From a virus, in IMG/VR virus record IMGVR_UViG_3300023301_000081, positions 1-26,605 of that record: a DNA stretch of 26,605 nucleotides, one strand, 5' to 3'. Under the pieces are notes generated by a model. The model was not told the DNA's origin and made no database searches. It worked only from the letters and a program-made list of their open reading frames with translations. Both the position numbers and the translations under genes were made by a program. Shown here piece by piece: positions 6,025-12,961 of the stretch (positions are counted from its first letter, which is position 1; each line of letters opens with the position of its first letter).

Positions 6025-6927
6025 ATGAGAAAAATATCATTTCAGTACTACCCGGCTAAAATAAACACTACTAAGCCTCTAGGATCTTTAACGGTCCCGG
6101 AGTTTATAGCGGCTATTAAAAATCCGTCTGACAATATTAAAGAGACGTTTAAACTAATAGCCCAGGCGGAGGCCGCCGGAGATATGGAGACTAAAGCCAC
6201 TTTAAAACAGGAAAATTTATTTTATTTTACGCCTTGCGTCTTTAGTAACGGTAAAAGCCGAGGCTATAAAGATATAGATAATTTTACAGGGTTAGCTGTT
6301 ATGGATTTTGACCACATAGAACACGCTACAGAGTTTAGGGACTATATGTTTAAAACATATAAGTTTATAGCTATAGCTTTTTTATCCGCTTCTAAAAGAG
6401 GGATAAAAGTTTTAGTTAAAATCCCTGTAGTAAAGTCCGTAGATGAGTATAAATCTTTTTTTTATGGCCTGGGCGTAATGTTTGATAAATATAAAGGCTG
6501 GGACGGAACGCCTCAAAACGCCGTACTTCCTTTATTTTTATCCTACGATCCGGATATATTGTTTAGGGAAGATCCGGAGACTTTTGTTAATAAAGGGACC
6601 AAACTAAACGCCTTTAAAGAAAATAATAATACTACTTTTATTAAAGTAGATCCAACTACAGAGGATTCTAAACGCGTTTATTATAACATAGAGACGGCCT
6701 TTAATAATATTACTGATAACGGTCATCCACAAGTAATAGCGGCCTGTATATCTTTAGGAGGTTATGTAGGAGCCGGATACTTAAACCAAACGGAGGCGGA
6801 GGACTGGGCGGCTAATTTAATTAGTAATAACTCATATCTAAAAAAAGGAGTCTCCGGATATATTAAGACCTCAAAAACAGCCATTTTAAACGGAATGAGA
6901 CAACCATTAAAATTAAAAGAATGTTAA
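6025..6927 (+). CDS. VirE N-terminal (BT4734-like) primase-type protein
   Basis: A 300-residue protein. Residues about 70-150 contain the conserved core of the VirE_N / BT4734 family: 'GYKDIDNFTGLAVMDFDHI', then 'FIAIAFLSASKRGIKVLVKIP'. The two acids in MDFDH and the S-x-S-x-RG-x-K-V motif are the likely active-site features of this primase-polymerase-like fold. The C-terminal 100 residues are helical, similar to the PriCT-like helical regions that follow such domains. The stop overlaps the VirE helicase start by 7 nt. In many Bacteroidota elements the two domains are fused; here they are separate proteins. It probably makes primers at the phage origin. Domain recognition is good; primase activity is inferred. 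Confidence 0.75.
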   Translation: MRKISFQYYPAKINTTKPLGSLTVPEFIAAIKNPSDNIKETFKLIAQAEAAGDMETKATLKQENLFYFTPCVFSNGKSRGYKDIDNFTGLAVMDFDHIEHATEFRDYMFKTYKFIAIAFLSASKRGIKVLVKIPVVKSVDEYKSFFYGLGVMFDKYKGWDGTPQNAVLPLFLSYDPDILFREDPETFVNKGTKLNAFKENNNTTFIKVDPTTEDSKRVYYNIETAFNNITDNGHPQVIAACISLGGYVGAGYLNQTEAEDWAANLISNNSYLKKGVSGYIKTSKTAILNGMRQPLKLKEC

Positions 6928-8378
6928 ACGACAAAAAATTTTTAAAGGAGGATTTTTTTTTAAGTGAATACCTAGACGCCAACACTAAGCCGGAGGAGGT
7001 AGAAATAATTAAAGATAATAACTCCGACGCCTGGAGGCAAATATACGGATTTGCACACCAGATTAACAGATCCGGCCGGCCCTGGACTAAAGCGGACGTA
7101 ATAAACCAATGCGATATATTCCTAATATCTGAGGCGGATATTACTAAAGCCTTTAAAAAAGTATTTAAAGAGAACGCCGACGAGTACGGTATAAACGACA
7201 AACCGGATATATATAAAGTAGAGGTATGGCTCCGGAAAAACTGGGATTTTGCAGAGAACGTTATAACACAAGTAACGGAATGTAAACCAAAAAAGGAGGG
7301 AGGATATGAGGTCCTAAATTTAGACTCTATCTACAGGAAACTCCAGCATGTAGGATTTAAGTTTCCATTTGATAAGCTAAAGAGTTTATTTAAAAGTGAT
7401 TTTGTAAATAGATATAATCCATTTCTAGACTATTTTAAAGATTTGGAGCCCTGGGACGGAGAGACGGATTATATTAAACAGTTAGCGAGCTACGTTAAAG
7501 TAGAGGACCAGGATTTCTACGAAATTCAATTTAAAAAGGCGCTGGTTAGATCTATAGGATGTGGATTATTTGGACGCGAGAACCGCATAGTTTTTGTACT
7601 AGTAGGGGAAAAACAAAGCACCGGCAAAAGTACTTTTATACGTTTTTTAAATCCGTTCGGAGCTAAATATTATACGGAGTCTCCGCTACACAATAATAAA
7701 GATTCTAGTTTTTCTATAGCGGAAAACTTCATCTATAACTTAGAGGAGCTTGCTAGCCTATCTAATATAGACATAAACCGCCTGAAAAGCATTATATCTA
7801 TGGCAAGTATTAAAGAGCGTAAAGCATACGCTAGGGATGCTATAGAACAGCCGCGCCGCGCTAATTTTTTTGCGTCTACTAATAAGACGGAATTTTTAAC
7901 GGATACGGAAAATACGCGCTGGCTTTGTTTTAATATGGAGTCTATTAACTGGGGATACACTACGGAGGTAGATATACATAAAGTTTGGAGCCAGGCCTAT
8001 GCACTTTACAAAGATCCTAAATTTAGCGACCAACTAACCAAAGAGGAAGCGCAGGCCAGGGACGCTAAAAATAAAAACTATGAGATTAACGATTACGAGA
8101 AAGAACTTATAAAACGCCACTTTAAAATTTGCCTAGAAAACGAGGGGGAGTTTTACTCTAACGCGGATATATTAGAGATCCTCCAGGAGGACGGAAGCAA
8201 AAATCTAAACAGTAGATTTATTGGTAAAAACATGGTACAATTAGGATTTAATAGAGGTATAAGGAAAATAAACGACCATACAGTACGCGGATATTTTGCC
8301 AAGAGGACAACGGAAAGTTATAAAATTGGCGATCCGGTTACAACAGCACAGGCAAAAGTTACGTTTAAACCTTTTTAA
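6921..8378 (+). CDS. VirE-family P-loop replicative helicase
   Basis: A 485-residue protein with the Virulence-associated E (VirE) ATPase domain at about residues 165-345. Walker A is GEKQSTGKST (229-238); the Walker B-like strand is IYNLEEL (271-277); the sensor/arginine region is FFASTNKTEFL (316-326) with R333 in TENTRWLCF. This SF3/AAA-like family forms helicases that work with primases in phages and mobile elements. The N-terminal 160 residues are helical; the last roughly 90 (EDGSKNLNSRFIGKNMVQLG) look like a winged-helix DNA-binding end. Translation overlaps the VirE_N gene by 7 nt, giving balanced production. The gene ends at the first copy of the iteron motif, whose ATG shares the last base of the TAA. 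Confidence 0.88.
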   Translation: MLNDKKFLKEDFFLSEYLDANTKPEEVEIIKDNNSDAWRQIYGFAHQINRSGRPWTKADVINQCDIFLISEADITKAFKKVFKENADEYGINDKPDIYKVEVWLRKNWDFAENVITQVTECKPKKEGGYEVLNLDSIYRKLQHVGFKFPFDKLKSLFKSDFVNRYNPFLDYFKDLEPWDGETDYIKQLASYVKVEDQDFYEIQFKKALVRSIGCGLFGRENRIVFVLVGEKQSTGKSTFIRFLNPFGAKYYTESPLHNNKDSSFSIAENFIYNLEELASLSNIDINRLKSIISMASIKERKAYARDAIEQPRRANFFASTNKTEFLTDTENTRWLCFNMESINWGYTTEVDIHKVWSQAYALYKDPKFSDQLTKEEAQARDAKNKNYEINDYEKELIKRHFKICLENEGEFYSNADILEILQEDGSKNLNSRFIGKNMVQLGFNRGIRKINDHTVRGYFAKRTTESYKIGDPVTTAQAKVTFKPF

Positions 8379-8418
8379 TGTAACCGTATAAATATATGAT
8401 TATGAAAGCATTAACACC

Positions 8419-8540
8419 CGGTTACATCAGTTACATCAAATATAGGCAACCTGGAAATATTACACACACACTACAGCATATATATACTATATATAATAAT
8501 AATATTAAGTTATCAATATTTAATGTAACTAATGTAACCG
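8419..8540. repeat. 20-bp inverted repeat pair flanking the A+T-rich core
   Basis: CGGTTACATCAGTTACATCA at 8419-8438 and TAATGTAACTAATGTAACCG at 8521-8540 are inverted copies agreeing at 18 of 20 positions. Each contains two iterons spaced 9 bp apart. They enclose 82 nt of A+T-rich sequence. Confidence 0.8.
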
Positions 8541-8573
8541 CCTCTGTATACCTTGGTATCATTGGGTTTTTTA

Positions 8574-8615
8574 GGTTACATCATAATGTAACCTTAATGT
8601 AACCTTAATGTAACT
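8574..8615. repeat. Iteron cluster with 11-bp period
   Basis: GGTTACAT (8574-8581) faces ATGTAACC (8586-8593) as a perfect inverted repeat with a 4-nt loop. ATGTAACC then repeats at 8597-8604 and ATGTAACT at 8608-8615, giving three direct copies of ATGTAACCTTA spaced 11 bp, about one helical turn, so proteins would bind the same face of the DNA. Confidence 0.85.
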
Positions 8616-8639
8616 TTTAACCTTTTAAAACATAATACA

Positions 8640-9293
8640 ATGATTAACAGTACTTTAACAGAATCCGAAGCAAAAATACAGTCAGATTGCTACCTATGGT
8701 TCCATAATAATTTTACAAATCTTAGAGGACTTTTATACCACGTTCCTAACGGTGAACTCAGAGATCCAATAACAGCAAAGAAGCTGCAAGCGATGGGCGT
8801 AGTCCCAGGGATCCCAGATATTTGTTTCCATTATAAAAGTAATACCTATTTTTTAGAATTTAAAAAACCTAAGACCGGTAAAGCCTCCGACCAGCAAAAT
8901 AAAATTCATGATATTTTAGAGCGTCAAGGCTTTACAGTTTGGATCATAGATAACCTAGGACAGTTTATCCAGCTAATACAGCATATAATAGAGCGCAAAG
9001 ATCCATTTTTTACATATGGTGTTAAAAAAAATGATTATTTTTACAGACATAAGATTTTTTCATACCTTTATGATATGGGAGACGCCGAGCTAGTTTTAAT
9101 AGATAACGTTTGCGAGGATGAGACTAGAGCTAAATTTATTAGAATCGTTAGTGAATTTATGGATCAAAATTATGATCTTTTAGCTAATTTTTCTATTCTT
9201 TTTACTCCAGATTTTAAAGCGTTTTATAAAAAAATAGACGGCTCAGATCAAAAAGTAATGTACAACGGAGCTGCTGTAGTAGCGGATTTCTAA
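8640..9293 (+). CDS. VRR-NUC-type PD-(D/E)XK nuclease with C-terminal extension
   Basis: A 217-residue protein. Residues 34-104 match the VRR-NUC fold: HVPNGELRD, then GVVPGIPDICFH (PD at 59-60), FLEFKKP (E73, K75), TGKASDQQNKIH (Q85/Q86), and 'LERQGFTVWIID' at the end of the core. These are the expected catalytic acids, lysine and helix glutamine of small phage VRR-NUC endonucleases, which cut branched or duplex DNA. About 100 further residues (FFTYGVKKNDYFYRHKIFSY onward) are not part of that core and are unrecognised. It lies between the iteron block and the terminase, so it may resolve branched DNA before packaging. Its codons, with many GAA, CCA and GCA, differ slightly from the neighbours and could mark separate acquisition. 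Confidence 0.8.
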   Translation: MINSTLTESEAKIQSDCYLWFHNNFTNLRGLLYHVPNGELRDPITAKKLQAMGVVPGIPDICFHYKSNTYFLEFKKPKTGKASDQQNKIHDILERQGFTVWIIDNLGQFIQLIQHIIERKDPFFTYGVKKNDYFYRHKIFSYLYDMGDAELVLIDNVCEDETRAKFIRIVSEFMDQNYDLLANFSILFTPDFKAFYKKIDGSDQKVMYNGAAVVADF

Positions 9294-9311
9294 AGTAGAT
9301 AATATAGAATT

Positions 9312-9632
9312 ATGAGTGAAACTAGAAAAAAAACCGGAGGACGCGTAGCCGGTACTCCTAATAAAGATACTAAAGATATCCGGGCTATGTTTAAAAAGCT
9401 GGTAGAGGATAACCTAGAGGACCTACAGGAGGATATAGATAAATTAAAAGGCCCGGATAAAATCCGCTATACTCTGGAAATGGCTAAATTTTGTATACCT
9501 ACGCTAAAAAGCGTAGACTATAAAGGAGACGTAGTTATAGAGGCTAAGCGCCGGATCTCATTTATAGATAAAAGCAAAGAGCCGGAGGAGGACCAGGAGT
9601 TTATCCCTCCTACTAATGAGCCAATATTTTAA
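9312..9632 (+). CDS. Probable small terminase subunit (TerS)
   Basis: A 106-residue protein immediately before the large terminase (3-nt gap). It begins with the 'KKTGGRVAGTPNKDTKDIRA' signature common at the N-terminus of small terminases: a basic Gly/Arg/Pro/Asn/Lys segment leading into a helix-turn-helix. A helical region (LVEDNLEDLQEDIDKLKGPD; IRYTLEMAKFCIPTLKSVD) follows, suited to ring formation, and then an acidic Pro-rich tail that could touch TerL. It would recognise the packaging site. Identification rests on position and the N-terminal motif. Confidence 0.7.
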   Translation: MSETRKKTGGRVAGTPNKDTKDIRAMFKKLVEDNLEDLQEDIDKLKGPDKIRYTLEMAKFCIPTLKSVDYKGDVVIEAKRRISFIDKSKEPEEDQEFIPPTNEPIF

Positions 9633-9635
9633 ACA

Positions 9636-10958
9636 ATGGACCAGGAGGACGTTAAATTTAGCCATAAATACAAACCTTTATTTGACATACTAGAGGCCAG
9701 GGAGGAGATAGCCTACGGAAATAAAGATCCATATTACAGACAGCTATCTAAAGTAGATACGGTCCTACTCTCCGGAGGGAGGGATAGCGGAAAAACTTTT
9801 GCTCTCAGTTGTTTTGCTGGTATTGCGGCTAGTGATTTTAATCATAGACTTTTATACACTAGGCAAACTATGGTATCTACCTCTAACTCAATTACTAAAG
9901 CGCTGGAGAGCCGCCTAGATCTCCTCCAACTAGACCAGGATTTTAGTTTCGCAAATAATGAATATAACTCTAAGGACTCCGACGGCTGCATTACTATAAC
10001 AGGACAAAAAACAGCGAGCGGAACGGATACGGCTAAACTAAAATCTATAGAAAACTACTCTATTTTTATTACAGATGAGGGAGAGGAGCTAACGGATCCG
10101 GAAAACTGGAAAAAGATAAAGCGCTCTATTAGAGCTATAGACGTCCAATGTCTAAGTATTATATCTTTTAATCCTCCGTCTAAAGCTCATTATTTATATG
10201 ATGAGTTTTATACAAAGGTCCCGGAGGGATTTAATGGTATAAAGGATAATGTTTTATATATCCATACTACCTATTTAGATAACGGCCAGGAAAATATGGC
10301 TCCTCATAACTGGGAGGAGTACGAGGCTCTACGCGTAGCCTACGAGTTTTATTTAGCTACGCCTGTAGCGGATAGGGATCTACTTCCTAAAGATTTAATT
10401 AAAAAATATAAAGAATATAAAAACGTAGTACTTGGCGCATTTAGAGACGTGGCCGAGGGTGTTATATTCGAGTACACTATCGGGGATTATGTAGCTCCAG
10501 AGTACGGAGAGGTTATAGGGGCTGACCAAGGCTATACTCATCCTAGCGCATTTACCCGCGTAAACGTAGATAAGGACCGTAAAAAGATGTATTTAAAAGA
10601 AATTTTTTATAAAAGACAAGCGACGGAGGAAGATATCTACGCTGCTATAAATGAGGAGGTAGGTTATACGCGTATTTGGTGTGATAACGCAGCACCTCTA
10701 TTCATTAAAAACTTATCTAACAAGGGGCTGAATATTAAAGGAGCTAAAAAGCCTAAAATAAAAGACAGCATTATAGCGATGCTGGGCTATGACATAATTA
10801 TAGATCCAGGCTCTACAAACTTAATGATTGAATTCGATAACTACTCCTGGAGCGATCACAAAAAAGAGGAACCTATAGACGATTTTAACCATGGTATCGA
10901 CGGAGTTCGATACGCATTTACTAAAAAAATAAATGAGAGAGTAGCCCAGGCGCTATAA
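9636..10958 (+). CDS. Large terminase subunit (TerL)
   Basis: A 440-residue packaging motor. The N-terminal ATPase has Walker A SGGRDSGKT (46-54), Walker B IFITDEGEE (143-151) and the coupling motif SFNP (177-180). The C-terminal RNase H-like nuclease has GADQGY (D297), WCDNAAP (D350) and DDFNHGIDGVRYA (D416, H419, D422), as in Terminase_3/PBSX-type enzymes. All key residues are present and the length is normal. It drives ATP-dependent DNA translocation into the prohead through the portal, which lies unusually far downstream (22255). It follows the TerS gene by 3 nt. Confidence 0.95.
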   Translation: MDQEDVKFSHKYKPLFDILEAREEIAYGNKDPYYRQLSKVDTVLLSGGRDSGKTFALSCFAGIAASDFNHRLLYTRQTMVSTSNSITKALESRLDLLQLDQDFSFANNEYNSKDSDGCITITGQKTASGTDTAKLKSIENYSIFITDEGEELTDPENWKKIKRSIRAIDVQCLSIISFNPPSKAHYLYDEFYTKVPEGFNGIKDNVLYIHTTYLDNGQENMAPHNWEEYEALRVAYEFYLATPVADRDLLPKDLIKKYKEYKNVVLGAFRDVAEGVIFEYTIGDYVAPEYGEVIGADQGYTHPSAFTRVNVDKDRKKMYLKEIFYKRQATEEDIYAAINEEVGYTRIWCDNAAPLFIKNLSNKGLNIKGAKKPKIKDSIIAMLGYDIIIDPGSTNLMIEFDNYSWSDHKKEEPIDDFNHGIDGVRYAFTKKINERVAQAL

Positions 10959-10980
10959 TATTAACATAAATTTTATAATA

Positions 10981-11184
10981 ATGGCAAAGCAAAAAATTAA
11001 AATTAGAGACATTAAAAGATCCCACGTTAGATCTCATTTATTAGGGTTTCATCCATTTTTAAAAAAAGAGTTTAGGCCTATTAAAGCCTCTGAGCTCCAG
11101 AGTAAAAAAGTATATGAGGAGATTTTCCCAGGAGAGGAATTTACCGCCTGGAAACTAAAGGCTATTTATGAGTTTCAAAAGTAG
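10981..11184 (+). CDS. Small basic hypothetical protein (67 aa)
   Basis: A 67-residue basic protein (MAKQKIKIRDIKRSHVRSHL at the start, 'EEFTAWKLKAIYEFQK' at the end). It starts 22 nt after the terminase stop and overlaps the next gene by 17 nt, so it is part of the late operon. No motif is recognised. The genes could in principle be joined by +1 frameshifting because the downstream frame is +1, but no slippery site is evident. Confidence 0.65.
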   Translation: MAKQKIKIRDIKRSHVRSHLLGFHPFLKKEFRPIKASELQSKKVYEEIFPGEEFTAWKLKAIYEFQK

Positions 11185-11803
11185 ACAGCGCTACAGATCT
11201 AAAGCCGATATACCATATTTTCAACTATTCGATTTTTCGGAGGTTATAGAGGATAAGGACATAGAGTTTACGGCCGCGGAGACTATGAGAGTATTTAATC
11301 CGGAGAGCCTGGAGCGTTTCTCTGAGGCTTTAATTACAGCCGGGCCTGTTAGTTTTAGATTTAAGTTTAAAATAGATCTAGCCTTTAAATCCGCCGCTAG
11401 ATTTATAGACGCGGATACCTATTTTATGGAGGGCGCCTATAAAGATTTTTTAAAAACTGTATTAAAGCCGGTTATATTCTTTAAAAGAATTAACTTTGAT
11501 AAAATAACCCTAGCGGAGGCGGAGTATATAATCTCTAAATTTGCGGAGTTTAAATACGATCTTAAAAATAAATATGAGTATCTATATAATCCTCCTATTA
11601 GAGCCGGATCTAATGTTATGAGCGCTGGGGCTATAGAGAGGGAGGCCTTTTCTGAACATTACGGTCCATATATAGAAATGGTTTATATACTTTGTAAGGG
11701 AGATTTTACTAAATTTGAGGAGATCATAGCCTGGGATCTAAATAGATTTTTATATCAGGCGGAGTATTTAATTAGAAAACGAGATACTGAAAATATAAAA
11801 TAG
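11168..11803 (+). CDS. Hypothetical late protein (211 aa)
   Basis: A soluble, mostly helical 211-residue protein with many aromatic and charged residues (ADIPYFQLFDFSEVIEDKDI; FAEFKYDLKNKYEYLYNPP). Its end, 'CKGDFTKFEEIIAWDLNRF', then LYQAEYLIRKRD, vaguely recalls the C-terminal helices of tail assembly chaperones, but the gene is not next to the tape measure and has no frameshift partner. It overlaps the 67-aa gene by 17 nt and precedes the tail-terminator-like gene by 5 nt. A virion assembly role is likely from position only. Confidence 0.6.
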   Translation: MSFKSRQRYRSKADIPYFQLFDFSEVIEDKDIEFTAAETMRVFNPESLERFSEALITAGPVSFRFKFKIDLAFKSAARFIDADTYFMEGAYKDFLKTVLKPVIFFKRINFDKITLAEAEYIISKFAEFKYDLKNKYEYLYNPPIRAGSNVMSAGAIEREAFSEHYGPYIEMVYILCKGDFTKFEEIIAWDLNRFLYQAEYLIRKRDTENIK

Positions 11804-11808
11804 TAACT

Positions 11809-12264
11809 ATGGCTAACGAGATATCTAAACTAAATAACTGGATCCTGGAGGAATACTCCAAAAATAACCTGGTAAATACTTTGTCTGTAGTCCCTACAGA
11901 GGTCCTGGATATGAATAAAGCTAATATATATCCGCTTGTTAATGTAGATATGACTAACTCTGTAGTAGAGGATCAGGTGATAATAGTCTATTTTACCATG
12001 ACAGTCCTACAGCAAAGAGATACTAGACCGGTTAAAACGGACTCTAAATTAATGGAGGAGGATAACTATTTAGATAATTTAAACGAGACTCATTCCATAG
12101 CCCAGCGTTTTATTAACGTTTTATTAATGCAAAATAACGATGAGATTATAACAATAGACAGCCTATCTAACCTTAAATTTTTAAAACAATGGAGGGGAGG
12201 ATTATTAGACGGCGTACAATTTACTATTCAATTAGCAATACCTAATACTGGCCAAAGTTGCTAA
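11809..12264 (+). CDS. Tail terminator / tail completion-like protein
   Basis: A 151-residue protein with a helix at the start, a central strand pair (QVIIVYFTMTVLQQRD), the segment 'DNLNETHSIAQRFINVLL', and a final beta strand 'LLDGVQFTIQLAIPN'. This alpha-beta layout, with the 'N-x-T-x-x-I-A-x-R-F' helix and closing strand, resembles phage tail terminator proteins that cap the tail tube. The neighbour after it is an HK97-gp10-like protein, the usual partner in head-tail joining regions. Its TAA overlaps the TTG start of that gene. The call is by pattern and context. Confidence 0.45.
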   Translation: MANEISKLNNWILEEYSKNNLVNTLSVVPTEVLDMNKANIYPLVNVDMTNSVVEDQVIIVYFTMTVLQQRDTRPVKTDSKLMEEDNYLDNLNETHSIAQRFINVLLMQNNDEIITIDSLSNLKFLKQWRGGLLDGVQFTIQLAIPNTGQSC

Positions 12265-12650
12265 CAGAGGTAGAGATACGAGCTATAGGCGCTAAGATCG
12301 TAACAAAATCTAAGCGTACCGCCAGAGTAGATACTGGAGCGTTAAAGCGATCTATATCTTTTAGCTACGTCCGTAGCGTTATGACCTTTAGGGAGCTGTT
12401 CTATGGACAGTATGGTACTAACTCAGAGCTAGAGGATAACGCCGCGGCTATGGTGCCTAGAGGTATAGAGTGGAAAATAGTTTATACAGATTTTGGAGGA
12501 TCCGTTACGGAGGTAGGTAGGACTAGAGCTGGTAGAGCTACGCAAAGATCCGTTTTAAGTAATATAACTAGCGGAGTCTCTAATAATATAAAGGCATTAA
12601 TCGCAAAAACTAAAGCTAAAAAAATAGCAAATGGCAAAGCGGAGGAGTAA
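12258..12650 (+). CDS. HK97 gp10-like head-tail joining protein, TTG start
   Basis: A 130-residue protein whose 'KRTARVDTGALKRSISF' (about residues 18-34) is the signature of HK97 gp10-like proteins, which help join head and tail. The frame opens after a stop at 12243-12245, and its first ATG comes too late, beyond the signature. The TTG at 12258, overlapping the upstream stop (TTGCTAA), is therefore the only sensible start. That suggests reinitiation coupled to the preceding gene and modest expression. The rest is a beta-rich middle (GIEWKIVYTDFGG) and a basic C-terminus. It overlaps the next gene by 20 nt. Confidence 0.65.
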   Translation: MLTEVEIRAIGAKIVTKSKRTARVDTGALKRSISFSYVRSVMTFRELFYGQYGTNSELEDNAAAMVPRGIEWKIVYTDFGGSVTEVGRTRAGRATQRSVLSNITSGVSNNIKALIAKTKAKKIANGKAEE

Positions 12651-12960
12651 AGTACAAATAGACGCGGACCAGATTATAAAAAAACGGTTAAACGAGTTAG
12701 GAGAGAAAATCTATAACCAGGCCGTTAGGACATCTAGGAGAGATACAGGAGTTTTACAGGATACGCAAAACTACAGAGTAAAGCCGGATACTACTTTAAC
12801 TATGGCTCAGGTTTTTTATGGTAAATTTAACTATCCGGCCGGAGTAACCAGCGGCCCTAAAAATGCGTTAATGATCTCCGTCTTAGAGCATATCCCGGAA
12901 ACTACTAAAATTATAGTAACGGATATAACAGACGAACTATTAAAAAATTATACTAGATAA
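12631..12960 (+). CDS. Second HK97 gp10-like protein (109 aa)
   Basis: A 109-residue basic protein in which 'QAVRTSRRDTGVLQDTQNYR' again shows the R-x-DTG-x-L pattern of HK97 gp10-like proteins, though more divergent. It starts within the end of the previous gp10-like gene (20-nt overlap, different frame) and is followed after 1 nt by the next gene. The pair may be tandem duplicates, one for head completion and one for tail completion, or may form a hetero-oligomeric ring. Confidence in the coding call is high; the family call is moderate. Confidence 0.6.
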   Translation: MAKRRSKVQIDADQIIKKRLNELGEKIYNQAVRTSRRDTGVLQDTQNYRVKPDTTLTMAQVFYGKFNYPAGVTSGPKNALMISVLEHIPETTKIIVTDITDELLKNYTR

Positions 12961-12961
12961 A

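Larger units (their letters stand above)
8378..8639. other. Non-coding iteron-rich block: candidate replication origin
   Basis: Between the helicase stop and the next gene, the 8-nt motif ATGTAAC(C/T) occurs nine times on either strand: plus at 8378, 8523, 8532, 8586, 8597 and 8608; minus at 8420, 8429 and 8574. The copies fall into groups around an A+T-rich segment (about 8439-8520, including a TATATATACTATATATAATA run) suitable for strand opening. The last three are exactly 11 bp apart. Position directly after primase and helicase genes, iterons and an A+T-rich core are the marks of an initiator-driven origin. No clear DnaA box is seen. An array of regulator sites for the late genes is the main alternative. 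No convincing gene lies here. Confidence 0.55.

Noticed and set aside
8508-8522. TTATCAATA as a DnaA box
   Set aside because: It departs from TTATCCACA at key positions and is a single copy in A+T-rich DNA.
8396-8602. A 68-codon plus-strand frame inside the iteron block
   Set aside because: It is built from the iterons and A+T-rich runs, has low-complexity composition unlike neighbouring genes, and no promoter or coupling to neighbours. Treated as chance.
11168-11184. Possible +1 frameshift joining the 67-aa and 211-aa genes
   Set aside because: The second gene has its own ATG in the overlap and no slippery sequence or stimulating structure is visible. It is also not next to the tape measure as a tail chaperone pair would be.
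12246-12264. Possible -1 frameshift from the tail-terminator-like gene into the gp10-like gene
   Set aside because: No X-XXY-YYZ heptamer fits the overlap, and the TTG at 12258 gives a simple start.
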